DNA of 64,000 nucleotides. Source: Leifsonia sp040686855. Lineage in GTDB: Bacteria > Actinomycetota > Actinomycetes > Actinomycetales > Microbacteriaceae. A model generated the notes under the pieces. It worked only from the letters and a program-made list of their open reading frames with translations. It did not search any database and had not been told where the DNA came from. The stretch covers positions 372,001 to 436,000 of the forward strand of contig NZ_JBFBOG010000001.1 in NCBI RefSeq assembly GCF_040686855.1. Reading direction: 5' to 3'. Of the stretch, positions 25,814-34,662 are shown in pieces (the stretch's first letter is position 1; the number at the start of each line of letters is the position of its first letter). The position numbers and the translations under genes are program-made.

Positions 25814-27331
25814 TCAGGCGCGCAGGAAGCCGTCGACGAGGAGGCCGCGGACGGCGGGGAGCAGGTCGGCGCGCAGGGCGTCCTCATCCACCTCGAGCAG
25901 GTGCGCCAGCGCCGCGACGATCGCGGCGACGCTCAGCTCGCCGTCGCACGCGCCGACCAGCGCGGCGAGCCCGGTGTCGGCCGACACCGCCCGTCCGAAC
26001 CCGCCGCCCTGCCGCAGCAGGATCGCCGTCGGCGCGTCCGCCCCCGGCCACAGGTGGCGCTCCTCGGTGACGTCGCCCGAGGTGACCGGATGCAGCCGCC
26101 CGAGCTCGTCGTCCATGAGCGCCGCCTGCAGGTCGTGGGCGGCCAGCGCCTCCCCGAGGTGGACGCCGAGGCCGGCCTCGTTCGCACCGAGCGACCCGTG
26201 GAGCCGTTCGAACCGGCGTAGCGTCGGCACGCCCTCTGCTCGGCGCAGCAGCAGGTAGCCGAACCCGACGGAGCGCACGTCGCGCGTCTCGAAGTCCGCC
26301 AGCCACGCATCGAGCAGCCGCTCGAACTCCGGCGTGCCCGGCCGCGTGCCGCCGTCGCGGATCCACGTCTCGGCGTAGCGCACCGCGTCCTCGACGTCGC
26401 GCTCGATCACCCAGGCGTCGAGCGGAGCCGGGGATGCGTCCACCCAGTCCCGCACGCGCTCGAGCCCGTCGCCGGTGCCGCGGTACTCCCAGTTGCCGAG
26501 CAGCTGGGCCACGCCGCCGGGCGTCAAGTGCTCGCCGCAGCCGCTCACGAAGGATGCCACCAGCCCGTCGCCGATCATCCCGCCGTCCCGATACTCGTAG
26601 GCCGGGACGCCCTCGGTGCGCGGGGTGATGACGAACGGCGGGTTGGAGACGATGTGGTCGAACCGCTCCCCCGCGACCGGTTCGAACATGCTCCCCAGCC
26701 GCAGCTCGACGCCGTCGATCTCGTTGAGCGCGAGGTTCAGCGCGGCCAGCCGCAGCGCGCGCTCGGAGATGTCCGTCGCGACGACGCGCCGCGCGTGGCG
26801 GGCGGCGTGCATGGCCTGGATGCCGCATCCCGTGCCGAGGTCGAGCGCGCTCTCGACCGGCTTCTGCAGCATCAGCCCACTGAGGGTGAGGGAGGCGCCG
26901 CCGACGCCCAGGACGTGGTCCTCGGGGAGCGGGTGGCCCAGCGCCAGCTCGCCGAGGTCGGACGCGATCCACCACTCGGCGGGGCCGGCGGCGTCCACGA
27001 AACCGTAGGGGCGCAGGTCGACGGCGGCGCGGACGGTGTCGGCGTCGACCGCGACCAGACCGAGGGATGCTGCGCCCGCGACCCCGAGGGACGGCAGAGC
27101 CGCGTCGGCGTCGGCGCGCGCGACCGGACGACCGAGCACGAAGAGCCGCGCGAGCGTTGCGAGCGCCGACGGCTCCCGCCGGGCCAGCGCCCTCTCGGCC
27201 GGGACGCGCTGTCCGCGGTGCAGGGCGTCCGCCGCCTCCGGTCCCCAGAGCTCGGTGAGCGCGTCGACGGTCAGCCCCGCGGCGATCAGGTCGGCGCGGA
27301 GATCGGGGATGCGGTCGGCGGGTTCGCTCAT
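25814..27331 (-). CDS. N5-glutamine/rRNA-type methyltransferase (HemK-like, with DUF7059 N-terminal domain)
   Basis: A 505-residue SAM-dependent methyltransferase. An N-terminal domain of about 155 residues (DUF7059 type) precedes the MTS fold with motif I ALDLGTGCGIQAMHAARH and the substrate motif NPPF at about residue 229 (IVSNPPFV). NPPF/NPPY marks enzymes acting on planar nitrogen groups such as Gln of release factors or rRNA bases. A C-terminal region of about 190 residues is of unknown function. ATG 27331 fits both a GGAGGG ribosome-binding site and a box 7 nt upstream. It is divergent from acyP. Confidence 0.86.
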   Translation of the reverse strand: MSEPADRIPDLRADLIAAGLTVDALTELWGPEAADALHRGQRVPAERALARREPSALATLARLFVLGRPVARADADAALPSLGVAGAASLGLVAVDADTVRAAVDLRPYGFVDAAGPAEWWIASDLGELALGHPLPEDHVLGVGGASLTLSGLMLQKPVESALDLGTGCGIQAMHAARHARRVVATDISERALRLAALNLALNEIDGVELRLGSMFEPVAGERFDHIVSNPPFVITPRTEGVPAYEYRDGGMIGDGLVASFVSGCGEHLTPGGVAQLLGNWEYRGTGDGLERVRDWVDASPAPLDAWVIERDVEDAVRYAETWIRDGGTRPGTPEFERLLDAWLADFETRDVRSVGFGYLLLRRAEGVPTLRRFERLHGSLGANEAGLGVHLGEALAAHDLQAALMDDELGRLHPVTSGDVTEERHLWPGADAPTAILLRQGGGFGRAVSADTGLAALVGACDGELSVAAIVAALAHLLEVDEDALRADLLPAVRGLLVDGFLRA

Positions 27332-27362
27332 CCCTCCATTGAAGCAGGGGCACAATGGGGCT

Positions 27363-27638
27363 GTGATCCGCAGACGAGCGATCGTGACCGGGGGCGTCCA
27401 GGGCGTCGGCTTCCGCTGGAGTGCGCGCGAGGCCGCGCAGCGCCTCGGCGTGACCGGCTGGGCCCGCAACCGCCTGGACGGCAGCGTGGAGGCCGAGATC
27501 CAGGGCGAGCCGGAGCAGGTGGAGCGGATGCTCGCCTGGCTGCGCACCGGCCCGCCCGGCGCCTCCGTCGAGTCCGTCGACGTGACCGACGCCGACCCGC
27601 GCGACGACGACGCCTTCCGCATCCGCGAGACCGCCTGA
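27363..27638 (+). CDS. acyP: Acylphosphatase
   Basis: Hydrolyses carboxyl-phosphate bonds of acylphosphates. The 91-residue ferredoxin-like protein has the phosphate loop GGVQGVGFRW with the catalytic Arg, and the Asn in WARNRLDGSVE. Length is normal. GTG 27363 follows CACAAT by 7 nt, another leaderless-type start. It is followed by the inverted repeat at 27647-27710 and then by the aminotransferase gene. Confidence 0.94.
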   Translation: MIRRRAIVTGGVQGVGFRWSAREAAQRLGVTGWARNRLDGSVEAEIQGEPEQVERMLAWLRTGPPGASVESVDVTDADPRDDDAFRIRETA

Positions 27639-27646
27639 CCCCCCTC

Positions 27647-27710
27647 CATCGAGTCCGCAAAGAATGCACGCTCGTGCAGCGTGTCGCGTGCACTTTGTGC
27701 GTACTCGATG
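27647..27710. repeat. Intergenic inverted repeat with nested palindrome
   Basis: Outer arms CATCGAGT (27647-27654) and ACTCGATG (27703-27710) extend inward through CAAAG/CTTTG and TGCACG/CGTGCA with small bulges. The left TGCACG can instead pair locally with CGTGCA two bases downstream (27665-27678), giving an exclusive short hairpin. C- and G-runs extend the stem outward. It lies between two plus-strand genes, so it could also act as an attenuator-like or terminator structure after acyP. Confidence 0.72.
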
Positions 27711-27753
27711 GGGGGGCGGCGGCGAACGCGAGGGCGGGGGCACAATGGGACGC

Positions 27754-28647
27754 ATGACGCGCGCGACCCTGCTGACCATCACCACGCCCACCGGAGAGCC
27801 GCTGGAGGGCGACCCCGGCTACGTGGTGGCCGACTTCGACGCCCCGCAGGTGCGGATCACCGACCTCTCGGTGACCCGCGGAGACGGCGTGTTCGAGACC
27901 ATTGCGGTCATCAACGGGCACCCGCAGGCGCTGGAGCCGCACCTCGCCCGCCTGGCGCATTCCGCCGAACTGCTCGACCTCCCGGTCCCGGCGGTCGACG
28001 TGTGGCGGGAGGCGGTGCGCGCGGGCGTGGCCGACTTCCTGACCCGCAACGGCGACGCGGGCGCCGAGCTGTACGCCAAGCTCGTCTACACCCGCGGCGT
28101 CGAGGGCTCGGGCGTCCCCAGCGGCTGGCTGTTCGTCGACCTCGGCGAGGACTTCACTCAGGCGCGCCTCGGCATCCGCGTCGTCTCCCTCGACCGCGGC
28201 GTGCGGCACGACGTCGCGGAGACCTCGCCGTGGCTGCTCGCGGGAGCCAAGACCCTCTCGTACGCCGTGAACCGGGCGGCCCAGCGGGAGGCGGTGCGCC
28301 GCGGGTTCGACGACGTGCTGTTCGTCAGCAGCGACGGGTACGCGCTGGAGGGCCCCACCTCGAACGTGGTGACGCTCAGCGACAGCGTGGTCCGCACGCC
28401 GAACACCGACCAGGGCATCCTCGCCGGGACGACCCAGGCGGCCGTCTTCGACTTCTTCACCGCGCGCGGCCTGCGCACCGAGTTCGCCCCGCTCACGATC
28501 GACGAGGTGCGTGACGCCGACGCCCTCTGGCTGGTCTCGAGCGTCCGCCAGGCCGCCCCCGTCACGCACCTCGACGACCGCGCCTACCCCGTGGACGCCG
28601 CCCTCACCGCCGACCTCAACGCCTACCTCCTCGCCCGCACGCACTAG
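27754..28647 (+). CDS. Class IV aminotransferase, aminodeoxychorismate lyase-like
   Basis: A 297-residue PLP enzyme of fold type IV. The markers are DLSVTRGDGVFETI near the N-terminus, the PLP lysine in AGAKTLSYAVNR, and the phosphate-binding segment EGPTSNVV followed by GILAGTTQAAV. The motif set fits aminodeoxychorismate lyase (folate/PABA synthesis) or a D-/branched-chain aminotransferase; the GAKTLSYA motif is typical of actinobacterial PabC-like proteins. ATG 27754 is chosen over ATG 27745 because CACAAT ends 8 nt before it. It has no folate neighbours, so the exact role is open. Confidence 0.86.
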   Translation: MTRATLLTITTPTGEPLEGDPGYVVADFDAPQVRITDLSVTRGDGVFETIAVINGHPQALEPHLARLAHSAELLDLPVPAVDVWREAVRAGVADFLTRNGDAGAELYAKLVYTRGVEGSGVPSGWLFVDLGEDFTQARLGIRVVSLDRGVRHDVAETSPWLLAGAKTLSYAVNRAAQREAVRRGFDDVLFVSSDGYALEGPTSNVVTLSDSVVRTPNTDQGILAGTTQAAVFDFFTARGLRTEFAPLTIDEVRDADALWLVSSVRQAAPVTHLDDRAYPVDAALTADLNAYLLARTH

Positions 28648-28769
28648 CTGCATGACGGCGCGATTCGCGAGGCCCGGCGCGAGCGCTTAGGCTGAACCCA
28701 CTGCGCGGGCGACGGGGCCCGCGGCGGCGCGAACGACGTCCACGACCCCAGGGGAAGGGAGGGTGCGAG

Positions 28770-29105
28770 ATGAGCGAACAGGTGCCCCGAAGCATCGAGC
28801 TGCTGCGCCAGCAGGCGCGTGACGAGCTGTCCGCGATCATCGAGCACCGCTGCCGCGCCGGGGAGGACCCGTGGCAGTTCATCCCCGAGCTCCCGAGCGT
28901 CGACGAGCAGGTCGTGATCTCGCTCCGCGCGACCGCAATCGAGGCGTTCGACCTCGCCGAGGAGCAGTCCCGGGCGCACCACCCCGCCGCCGGCCGCGAC
29001 GTCTTCACCCGCTTCGAGTACGGCGTGCTGCGCCGCATCGCACTGGAGCATCCCGAGCTCAGCGAGGCCGTCTGGGGGATGCTCGACAAGGTCGAACGCG
29101 CCTGA
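28770..29105 (+). CDS. Small conserved hypothetical protein
   Basis: A 111-residue, mostly helical protein with no recognised domain. It contains SIELLRQQARDELSAIIEH at the start and a C-terminal helix EYGVLRRIALEHPELSEAV. A good ribosome-binding site (GGGAGGG) precedes the ATG by 7 nt, so it is translated from a leadered message, unlike most neighbours. No membrane segment. It lies 13 nt upstream of the RibD-C gene and may be read with it. Confidence 0.6.
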   Translation: MSEQVPRSIELLRQQARDELSAIIEHRCRAGEDPWQFIPELPSVDEQVVISLRATAIEAFDLAEEQSRAHHPAAGRDVFTRFEYGVLRRIALEHPELSEAVWGMLDKVERA

Positions 29106-29118
29106 CTACGCTTCCCGC

Positions 29119-29733
29119 ATGGGAATCGTCACCGCTGACATCGCCATCTCCCTCGACGGGTTCGCAGCCGGTCCGAACCAGTCGCTCGAGCATCCGCTGG
29201 GCGAGGGCGCCGAGGAACGCCTCCACGCCTGGATGTTCGACGAGCGCTCCGCGAACCACCGCGAGGAGATCGAGGCGATCGTGCGCGCGGGCGCCTACGT
29301 GATGGGCCGCAAGATGTTCGGCCCGGTGCGCAACGAGTGGCCCGCGGAGGGCGAGCCGTTCGGCGACTGGCGCGGCTGGTGGGGCGAGGAGCCGCCGTAC
29401 CACGCGCCCGTCTTCGTGCTGACGCACTACGCGCGGGAGCCCCTGGAGATGACCGGGACGACGTTCTACTTCGTGACGGACGGCATCCACTCGGCCATGG
29501 AGCAGGCGCGCGAGGTCGCGGGCGACGCCGACGTGTCGGTCGCAGGCGGCGCCGAGACGCTGAACCAGGCGCTGTGGGCGGGCGTGGTCGACGAGCTGCG
29601 GCTCCACGTCGTCCCGCTGACGCTCGGCGCGGGAGAGCGCGTGTTCGACCGCGTGCCCCCGCTCGACCTGGAGCTGGTGCGGGAGCGGGTGACGCCCGAG
29701 GTGGCGCACCTCACCTACCGCGTGCGGCGCTGA
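29119..29733 (+). CDS. Dihydrofolate reductase-fold protein (RibD C-terminal family)
   Basis: A 204-residue NADPH-binding reductase-like protein of the RibD_C family. It begins TADIAISLDGFAAGPNQ, has the GRKMFG motif (AYVMGRKMFG) and the cofactor loop VSVAGGAETLNQALWAGVVDEL. Stand-alone members in actinobacteria are of unknown substrate and are not riboflavin enzymes by context. ATG 29119 follows TACGCT by 7 nt. The last 23 nt overlap the 3' end of the convergent YyaL-type gene. Confidence 0.88.
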   Translation: MGIVTADIAISLDGFAAGPNQSLEHPLGEGAEERLHAWMFDERSANHREEIEAIVRAGAYVMGRKMFGPVRNEWPAEGEPFGDWRGWWGEEPPYHAPVFVLTHYAREPLEMTGTTFYFVTDGIHSAMEQAREVAGDADVSVAGGAETLNQALWAGVVDELRLHVVPLTLGAGERVFDRVPPLDLELVRERVTPEVAHLTYRVRR

Positions 29734-31573
29734 GCTCGTCGGCGCTCGTCGCGGGCAGCCGGCAGACGAAATCCCGGCACAGGTACGCGGTCGGGAGGCC
29801 GTCGCGCGTGGTGCGCGCCTCGAACAGCTCGAACCCGGCGGCCGTCAGCTCCTCGGCCTGCGGCTCGGTCGCGAACGCGACCAGCGGCGCGGCATGCCGG
29901 CGGGCGGCGCGGACGACGTCGGACGTCTCCCCTTCCGTCGGCAGCACGACCACCAGCTGCTCGGCCTCGCCCGCGAGCCGCGACATCAGCGCAAGGGACG
30001 TCCCGAACGCGCTCGGGACGCGCACCGCCTGTGCGGCGACCATCCGCATCCCTTCGCGCGCGGCCCGCTCGTAGCGCCGCTGGCCGGTCAGCAGGTACAG
30101 CGTGTGCGCGGCCTGCGCCAGCGACGACAGACCGGACGGGTAGGCGCCCTCGGACGGATCGACCTGCACCGCGAGCCCGGTGGCCGCCAGCATGGGATCG
30201 ACCCCGCCCGGCGTCTCGAACGGGCACGTCCCCTCCCCTGCCGCATCCAGGCAGAGGTCGACCAGGTCGCGCGCCGCGACCGCCGGGCCGGCCTCGCCGG
30301 ACGCGAGCGCCAGCTCCAGCAGCCCGGATGCGAGCCCGCCGTAGTCCTCGAGCGTCGCACCCGCCTCCGAGCGGCGGTCGCCGAGCGACGCGCGCAGCAG
30401 CGTCCCGTCGTCGCGCCGATGGCGGCTCAGCACCGTGTCGGCGGCCTTCCCCGCGGCCGCGATCCACGCCGGACGGTCCAGGATGCGCCCCGCCCGGGCC
30501 AGCGCGCCGATCGCGAATCCGTTCCATCCGGTGAGCACCTTCGCGTCGATCGGCGGCGGGTCCAGCTGGGCCCGCTCCGCGGGCGGCACCGTGTAGTACG
30601 TGCCCTCGACCCGGGTGCCGTCGATCGTGCTCTCCGAATCCTGCGCCGAGGCGAAGCCGCCCGACGGCTGCCGCAGCACCCCGAGCAGGAACGCGGCGAC
30701 GCCGTCCGCGGTCCGTTCGGCCCACTCCTCACCGGTCTGCTGCCACGCCCGTGCGTACGCGTCGAGCAGGAGCGCGTTGTCGTAGAGCATCCGCTCGTAG
30801 TGCGGCTCGCTCCAGTCGCGCCGGGTGGCGTAGCGGAAGAAGCCGCCGTCGACCGGGTCGCGCAGCGGCGACTCCGCCATCGCCCGGAGGGTGCGCGCCG
30901 CGAGCGCGTGCCCGGCGGGACGCGACAGCAGGAAGTCGAGGATGGGCGCCACCGGGAACTTCGGCGCGGTGCCGAAGCCGCCGAACTCCGGATCCTCCGC
31001 CTCCGCGAGCTGCGCCACCGCCGCGTCCAGGGCCCGGTCGCCGGGCAGGTCGGAGACGGAGGTGGCCGCGTCCGCCGCCGCGGCGAGCGCTTCGCGCACC
31101 CGGCCCGCGTCGGACTCGACCTCGCTGCGCCGCGCCGTCCAGGCGTCCCACACGGCGTCGAGCACCTGACGGAACGACGCCCGCCCGGCGACCGGCTGCG
31201 GCGGGAAGTAGGTGCCCGCGAAGAACGCCGTGCCGTCGGGCGTCGCGAACACCGTCAGCGGCCACCCCAGGTTGCCGGTGAAGGCGCTGGCGGCCGAGAG
31301 GTAGGCGGCGTCGACGTCGGGATGCTCCTCCCGGTCGACCTTGATCGCCACGAACCGCGCGTTCAGCTCCTCGGCCGTGACCGGGTCGCTGAAGCTCTCC
31401 CGCGCCATGACATGGCACCAGTGGCAGGTCGCGTACCCGATGGAGACCATGACGGGGACATCCCGGCGTCTGGCTTCGGCGAACGCGTCGGCGCCCCACG
31501 GGAACCAGTCGACCGGGTTGTCCGCGTGCGCGCGCAGATAGGGACTGATCGCGTCCGCGAGCCGATTCGCCAT
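29711..31573 (-). CDS. Thioredoxin-domain protein of the YyaL/SPATA20 family (DUF255)
   Basis: A 620-residue cytosolic protein. An N-terminal thioredoxin-like domain carries the redox motif CHWC (TCHWCHVMARESF), after the family signature YLRAHADNPVDWFPW. It is followed by an (alpha/alpha)6-barrel-like region (about 180-600) resembling glycosidases or epimerases. The family is conserved from bacteria to human SPATA20, but its reaction is not established. ATG 31573 is preferred over GTG 31579 because TAGGGT ends 7 nt before the ATG. Its 3' end overlaps the RibD-C gene by 23 nt, tail to tail. Confidence 0.9.
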   Translation of the reverse strand: MANRLADAISPYLRAHADNPVDWFPWGADAFAEARRRDVPVMVSIGYATCHWCHVMARESFSDPVTAEELNARFVAIKVDREEHPDVDAAYLSAASAFTGNLGWPLTVFATPDGTAFFAGTYFPPQPVAGRASFRQVLDAVWDAWTARRSEVESDAGRVREALAAAADAATSVSDLPGDRALDAAVAQLAEAEDPEFGGFGTAPKFPVAPILDFLLSRPAGHALAARTLRAMAESPLRDPVDGGFFRYATRRDWSEPHYERMLYDNALLLDAYARAWQQTGEEWAERTADGVAAFLLGVLRQPSGGFASAQDSESTIDGTRVEGTYYTVPPAERAQLDPPPIDAKVLTGWNGFAIGALARAGRILDRPAWIAAAGKAADTVLSRHRRDDGTLLRASLGDRRSEAGATLEDYGGLASGLLELALASGEAGPAVAARDLVDLCLDAAGEGTCPFETPGGVDPMLAATGLAVQVDPSEGAYPSGLSSLAQAAHTLYLLTGQRRYERAAREGMRMVAAQAVRVPSAFGTSLALMSRLAGEAEQLVVVLPTEGETSDVVRAARRHAAPLVAFATEPQAEELTAAGFELFEARTTRDGLPTAYLCRDFVCRLPATSADELSAARGR

Positions 31574-31611
31574 GGGCACACCCTACGACGGGGCCGCCGG
31601 AAGGGAAGCCG

Positions 31612-32022
31612 TCAGCCGGCGGTGTCCATTCCCTGCAGCCGCACCGACGAGTGCACGTAGAAGATGGCCAGCGCCGCGTAGACGAGGCACGCGACCGCGG
31701 GGATGAACGCGTCCTCCGGCTTGCTGGCGAACGCACCCACCCCGGAGATGAAGGCGAGCACGCCGAGGAGGCCGCCGATCCAGAACCCCGCCGCCGGCCG
31801 CGCGGTCGCCCGCCACCACGGTCGCGGGTCGGTGCGGTTCTCGCCCTGGCCGCGGAAGATGCGCACGCCGACGATGACGTACGCGAGGTTCAGCACCGCG
31901 ATGATCAGCACGTCGAACGTGGGATTCAACAGGCGCGCGAACACGAAGATGTTGAGGATGAAGATGAGCGCGAAGACGCCGACGATGTAGATGATCTTCC
32001 CGGTGACCGACGTGATCCTCAC
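31612..32022 (-). CDS. Hypothetical four-helix membrane protein
   Basis: A 136-residue protein with four hydrophobic segments (near residues 10-30, 35-55, 78-98 and 103-125) and a basic loop RPWWRATAR between helices 2 and 3. No known family recognised. GTG 32022 is chosen because TAGGCT ends 8 nt upstream; the longer frame to 32052 has no such support. It is downstream of an AKR on the same strand and upstream of the YyaL-type gene, with 38 nt to the latter; it may be transcribed separately. Confidence 0.7.
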   Translation of the reverse strand: MRITSVTGKIIYIVGVFALIFILNIFVFARLLNPTFDVLIIAVLNLAYVIVGVRIFRGQGENRTDPRPWWRATARPAAGFWIGGLLGVLAFISGVGAFASKPEDAFIPAVACLVYAALAIFYVHSSVRLQGMDTAG

Positions 32023-32079
32023 CCCACCGAGCCTAGCCCGGGGATGCGACACCGCATCCCCGGGCCGGCCAGGGTGTCG

Positions 32080-32913
32080 TCAGTTGACCTCGTCCGGGTG
32101 GGCGCTGACGCGGCCCTCGCGCTCCAGCGAGCTGATCGCCTGGACCTCGTCGGCCGTGAGCTCGAAGTCGAACACGTCGAAGTTCTCGGCCATGCGCTCG
32201 CGGCGGTTCGACTTCGGGAAGACGATGTTGCCGGTCTGCAGGTGCCAGCGGATGACGACCTGCGCGGGCGTCTTCCCGTGCGCGGCGGCGGCGTCGGCCA
32301 CCTCGGGGAGCTCGAACAGCGGGTACTTGCCCTGGCCGAGCGGCCCCCACGCCTCGATCTCGATGCCGTGCTCGCGCGAGAACGCGGTCACCTCCGGCTG
32401 CTGGTGGGCCGGGTGCAGCTCGATCTGGTTCACCGCCGGGACGATGTCGGTCTCGGCGAGGAGCTTGGTCAGGTGCGGCACCAGGAAGTTGGAGACGCCG
32501 ATCGCCTTCGCTCGGCCGGACGCGTAGATCTTCTCGAGCGACTTCCACGCCTGCACGAAGGTGTCCTTCTGCGGGGTCGGCCAGTGGATGAGGTACAGGT
32601 CGACATAGTCGAGACCGAGCTTCGCCAGCGACTCGTCGAACGCGTTCTCGGCGTCGGTCTGGCGGTCGTTCCACAGCTTGGTGGTGACGAACAGCTCGTC
32701 GCGCGGGATGCCGGAGTCGGCGATCGCGCGGCCCACGCCCTCCTCGTTGCCGTAGATGGCGGCGGTGTCGATGTGGCGGTAGCCCACCTCGAGCGCGTCG
32801 GCGACGATGCGGGTCGTCTCGGCCGGGTCGACCTTGAAGACGCCGAAACCGAGCTGCGGGATGGTGGTCCCGTTGTTCAGGGTCAGGAGCGGAGTATTTG
32901 CGTTTGCAACCAT
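32080..32913 (-). CDS. Aldo/keto reductase, AKR5 (2,5-diketo-D-gluconate reductase-like)
   Basis: A 277-residue NADPH-dependent carbonyl reductase. Motifs: LNNGTTIPQLGFGVFKV at the N-terminus, the tetrad Asp and Tyr in HIDTAAIYGNE, Lys in VTTKLWN and His in LYLIHWP. The C-terminal cofactor pocket includes VFPKSNRRERMAEN. Relatives reduce diketogluconate, methylglyoxal or other aldehydes. ATG 32913 is preferred over GTG 32922 because TACCGT ends 8 nt upstream of the ATG. The acyl-CoA ligase gene ends 19 nt upstream on the same strand. Confidence 0.92.
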   Translation of the reverse strand: MVANANTPLLTLNNGTTIPQLGFGVFKVDPAETTRIVADALEVGYRHIDTAAIYGNEEGVGRAIADSGIPRDELFVTTKLWNDRQTDAENAFDESLAKLGLDYVDLYLIHWPTPQKDTFVQAWKSLEKIYASGRAKAIGVSNFLVPHLTKLLAETDIVPAVNQIELHPAHQQPEVTAFSREHGIEIEAWGPLGQGKYPLFELPEVADAAAAHGKTPAQVVIRWHLQTGNIVFPKSNRRERMAENFDVFDFELTADEVQAISSLEREGRVSAHPDEVN

Positions 32914-32932
32914 ATCCGCCACGGTACCAGCG

Positions 32933-34543
32933 TCAGGAGGTCGTCGCCGCCTCCGTGTCCGCTGCGGTGTTCGCCACGCCGTCCGCCGCCTCCGCCTCGA
33001 ACCGGGCCACCAGCTCGCGCTTCAGCACCTTGCCGCTGGGCCCCAGCGGAAGGGCCTCCAGGATCTCCACGCGCCGCGGGTACTTGTACGCCGCGACCTT
33101 CTCCTGCGCGAACGCGACCAGCTCGTCCCCCTCGGCCGCGCTCCCGGGCATCAGCGTGACAACCGCCATGATCTCCTGGCCGTGCGTGTCGTGCGTGACG
33201 CCGAACACGGCGACCATCGCGACCGCGGGATGCGTGGACAGCACCTCCTCGACCTCGCGCGGGTACACGTTGTAGCCGTTGCGGACGATCATGTCCTTCT
33301 TGCGGTCCACGATCGTGATGTAGTCGTCGTCGCTCTTCGTCCCGAGGTCGCCGGTCCGGAACCAGCCGTCGACGACCGCCTCCGCGTTCGCCTCCGGGAG
33401 GTTCAGGTAGCCCTTCATCAGGTTGTGGCCGCGCACCACGATCTCGCCCAGCTCGCCGCGGGGCAGCAGCTCGATGCGGTCGTCGAGTTCGGGGTCGGCG
33501 ATCTCCACATCCACGCCCCAGATCGGCGTACCGACGGTGCCGACGCGCGTCGGCCGGCCGCGGTGGTTGAAGGACGCGACGGGCGAGGTCTCGGTGAGGC
33601 CGTAGCCCTCGTGGACGTCGATGCCGTACACCTCCTTCATCCGCTCGATGACGGCGACCGGGATGGCCGCGCCGCCGCTCATGCCGTAGCGCAGCGGCGG
33701 GCGGTCCGGGTTGGTCTTGGCCGCCTCCAGCAGTGCGATGTACATGGTGGGGACGCCGGTCATGATCGTGCAGCTGTGCGCGTTGAGCAGCTGCAGCGCG
33801 GTCGCGCCGTCGAACTTCGGAACCAGCACCACGGCGGCGCCGGCGCGGAAGCCCATGTTCATCACGCAGGTCTGCCCGAAGGTGTGGAACAGCGGGAGGC
33901 AGCCCAGGATGCGGTCCTCGGGCGTCAGGTCGAGGGTCCCGGAGAGCAGCACGTTCACCTGCTCGATGAGCGAGAAGTGGCATCCCTCCGCGCCCTTCGG
34001 CTTGCCGGTGGTGCCGCTCGTGTACAGGATGGTCGCGGTGTCCAGCGGGTCGCGCGGCACATAGGTGTCGATGGGCTCGGCCGCGACCGCCAGCTCCTCC
34101 AGCCGCGGGAACGGCGCCTGCTCCCACATCTCGTCGGGCACCAGCACCGACAGCGTCGGGATGCCGGCGAGCCCGGCCCCCCGCGCGCCCTCGCCCAGGA
34201 GCGGTGCGGCGCAGATCAGCAGTGCCGCGCCGGAATCCCGCAGCACGTACGCGATCTCCTCCGCCTTCAGCAGCGCATGGATGGGCACCACCACGGCGCC
34301 GAGCGCGAGCACCGCGTAGTAGGCGCGCGGGAAGTCCGGCACGTTCGGCAGCATCAGCGCCACCCGGTCGCCCGGCCCGACGCCGAGATCGCGTAACGCT
34401 CCCGCGTACGCGCGGGTCTCGTCCCACAGCTGGCGGTAGCGGATCTCGTGGCCGGCGAAGATCAGCGCGACGTTGTCGGGCATCCGATGCGCCGTCTCCG
34501 CCAGGATGCTGGCGACCGACATGGTGGCATAGCCGTGACTCAT
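32933..34543 (-). CDS. AMP-dependent acyl-CoA synthetase (long-chain fatty acid-CoA ligase type)
   Basis: Activates a carboxylic acid to its CoA thioester through an adenylate. The 536 residues contain the P-loop YTSGTTGKPKGA (about 170-181), the A5 motif GYGLTETSPV, the A7 motif GWFRTGDLG, the A8 hinge DRKKDMIVRNGYNVYPREVEE and the A10 lysine in LGPSGKVLKREL. All are intact. GAGGAGAA lies 6 nt before ATG 34543, so this gene has a leadered mRNA. The substrate is likely a medium or long fatty acid by family, but phenylpropanoid or other acids cannot be excluded. It is divergent from hrpA. Confidence 0.92.
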   Translation of the reverse strand: MSHGYATMSVASILAETAHRMPDNVALIFAGHEIRYRQLWDETRAYAGALRDLGVGPGDRVALMLPNVPDFPRAYYAVLALGAVVVPIHALLKAEEIAYVLRDSGAALLICAAPLLGEGARGAGLAGIPTLSVLVPDEMWEQAPFPRLEELAVAAEPIDTYVPRDPLDTATILYTSGTTGKPKGAEGCHFSLIEQVNVLLSGTLDLTPEDRILGCLPLFHTFGQTCVMNMGFRAGAAVVLVPKFDGATALQLLNAHSCTIMTGVPTMYIALLEAAKTNPDRPPLRYGMSGGAAIPVAVIERMKEVYGIDVHEGYGLTETSPVASFNHRGRPTRVGTVGTPIWGVDVEIADPELDDRIELLPRGELGEIVVRGHNLMKGYLNLPEANAEAVVDGWFRTGDLGTKSDDDYITIVDRKKDMIVRNGYNVYPREVEEVLSTHPAVAMVAVFGVTHDTHGQEIMAVVTLMPGSAAEGDELVAFAQEKVAAYKYPRRVEILEALPLGPSGKVLKRELVARFEAEAADGVANTAADTEAATTS

Positions 34544-34662
34544 GGGTTCTCCTCGTCTTCGTCGACGCCGGAACCGATCCGGGTTGAAGCGAACCTACGT
34601 CACGCGGAGGCGCGGGGCAACGCCCCCGGGCGGGGACTATGCGCGGCTAGAATGGAAGGCTC

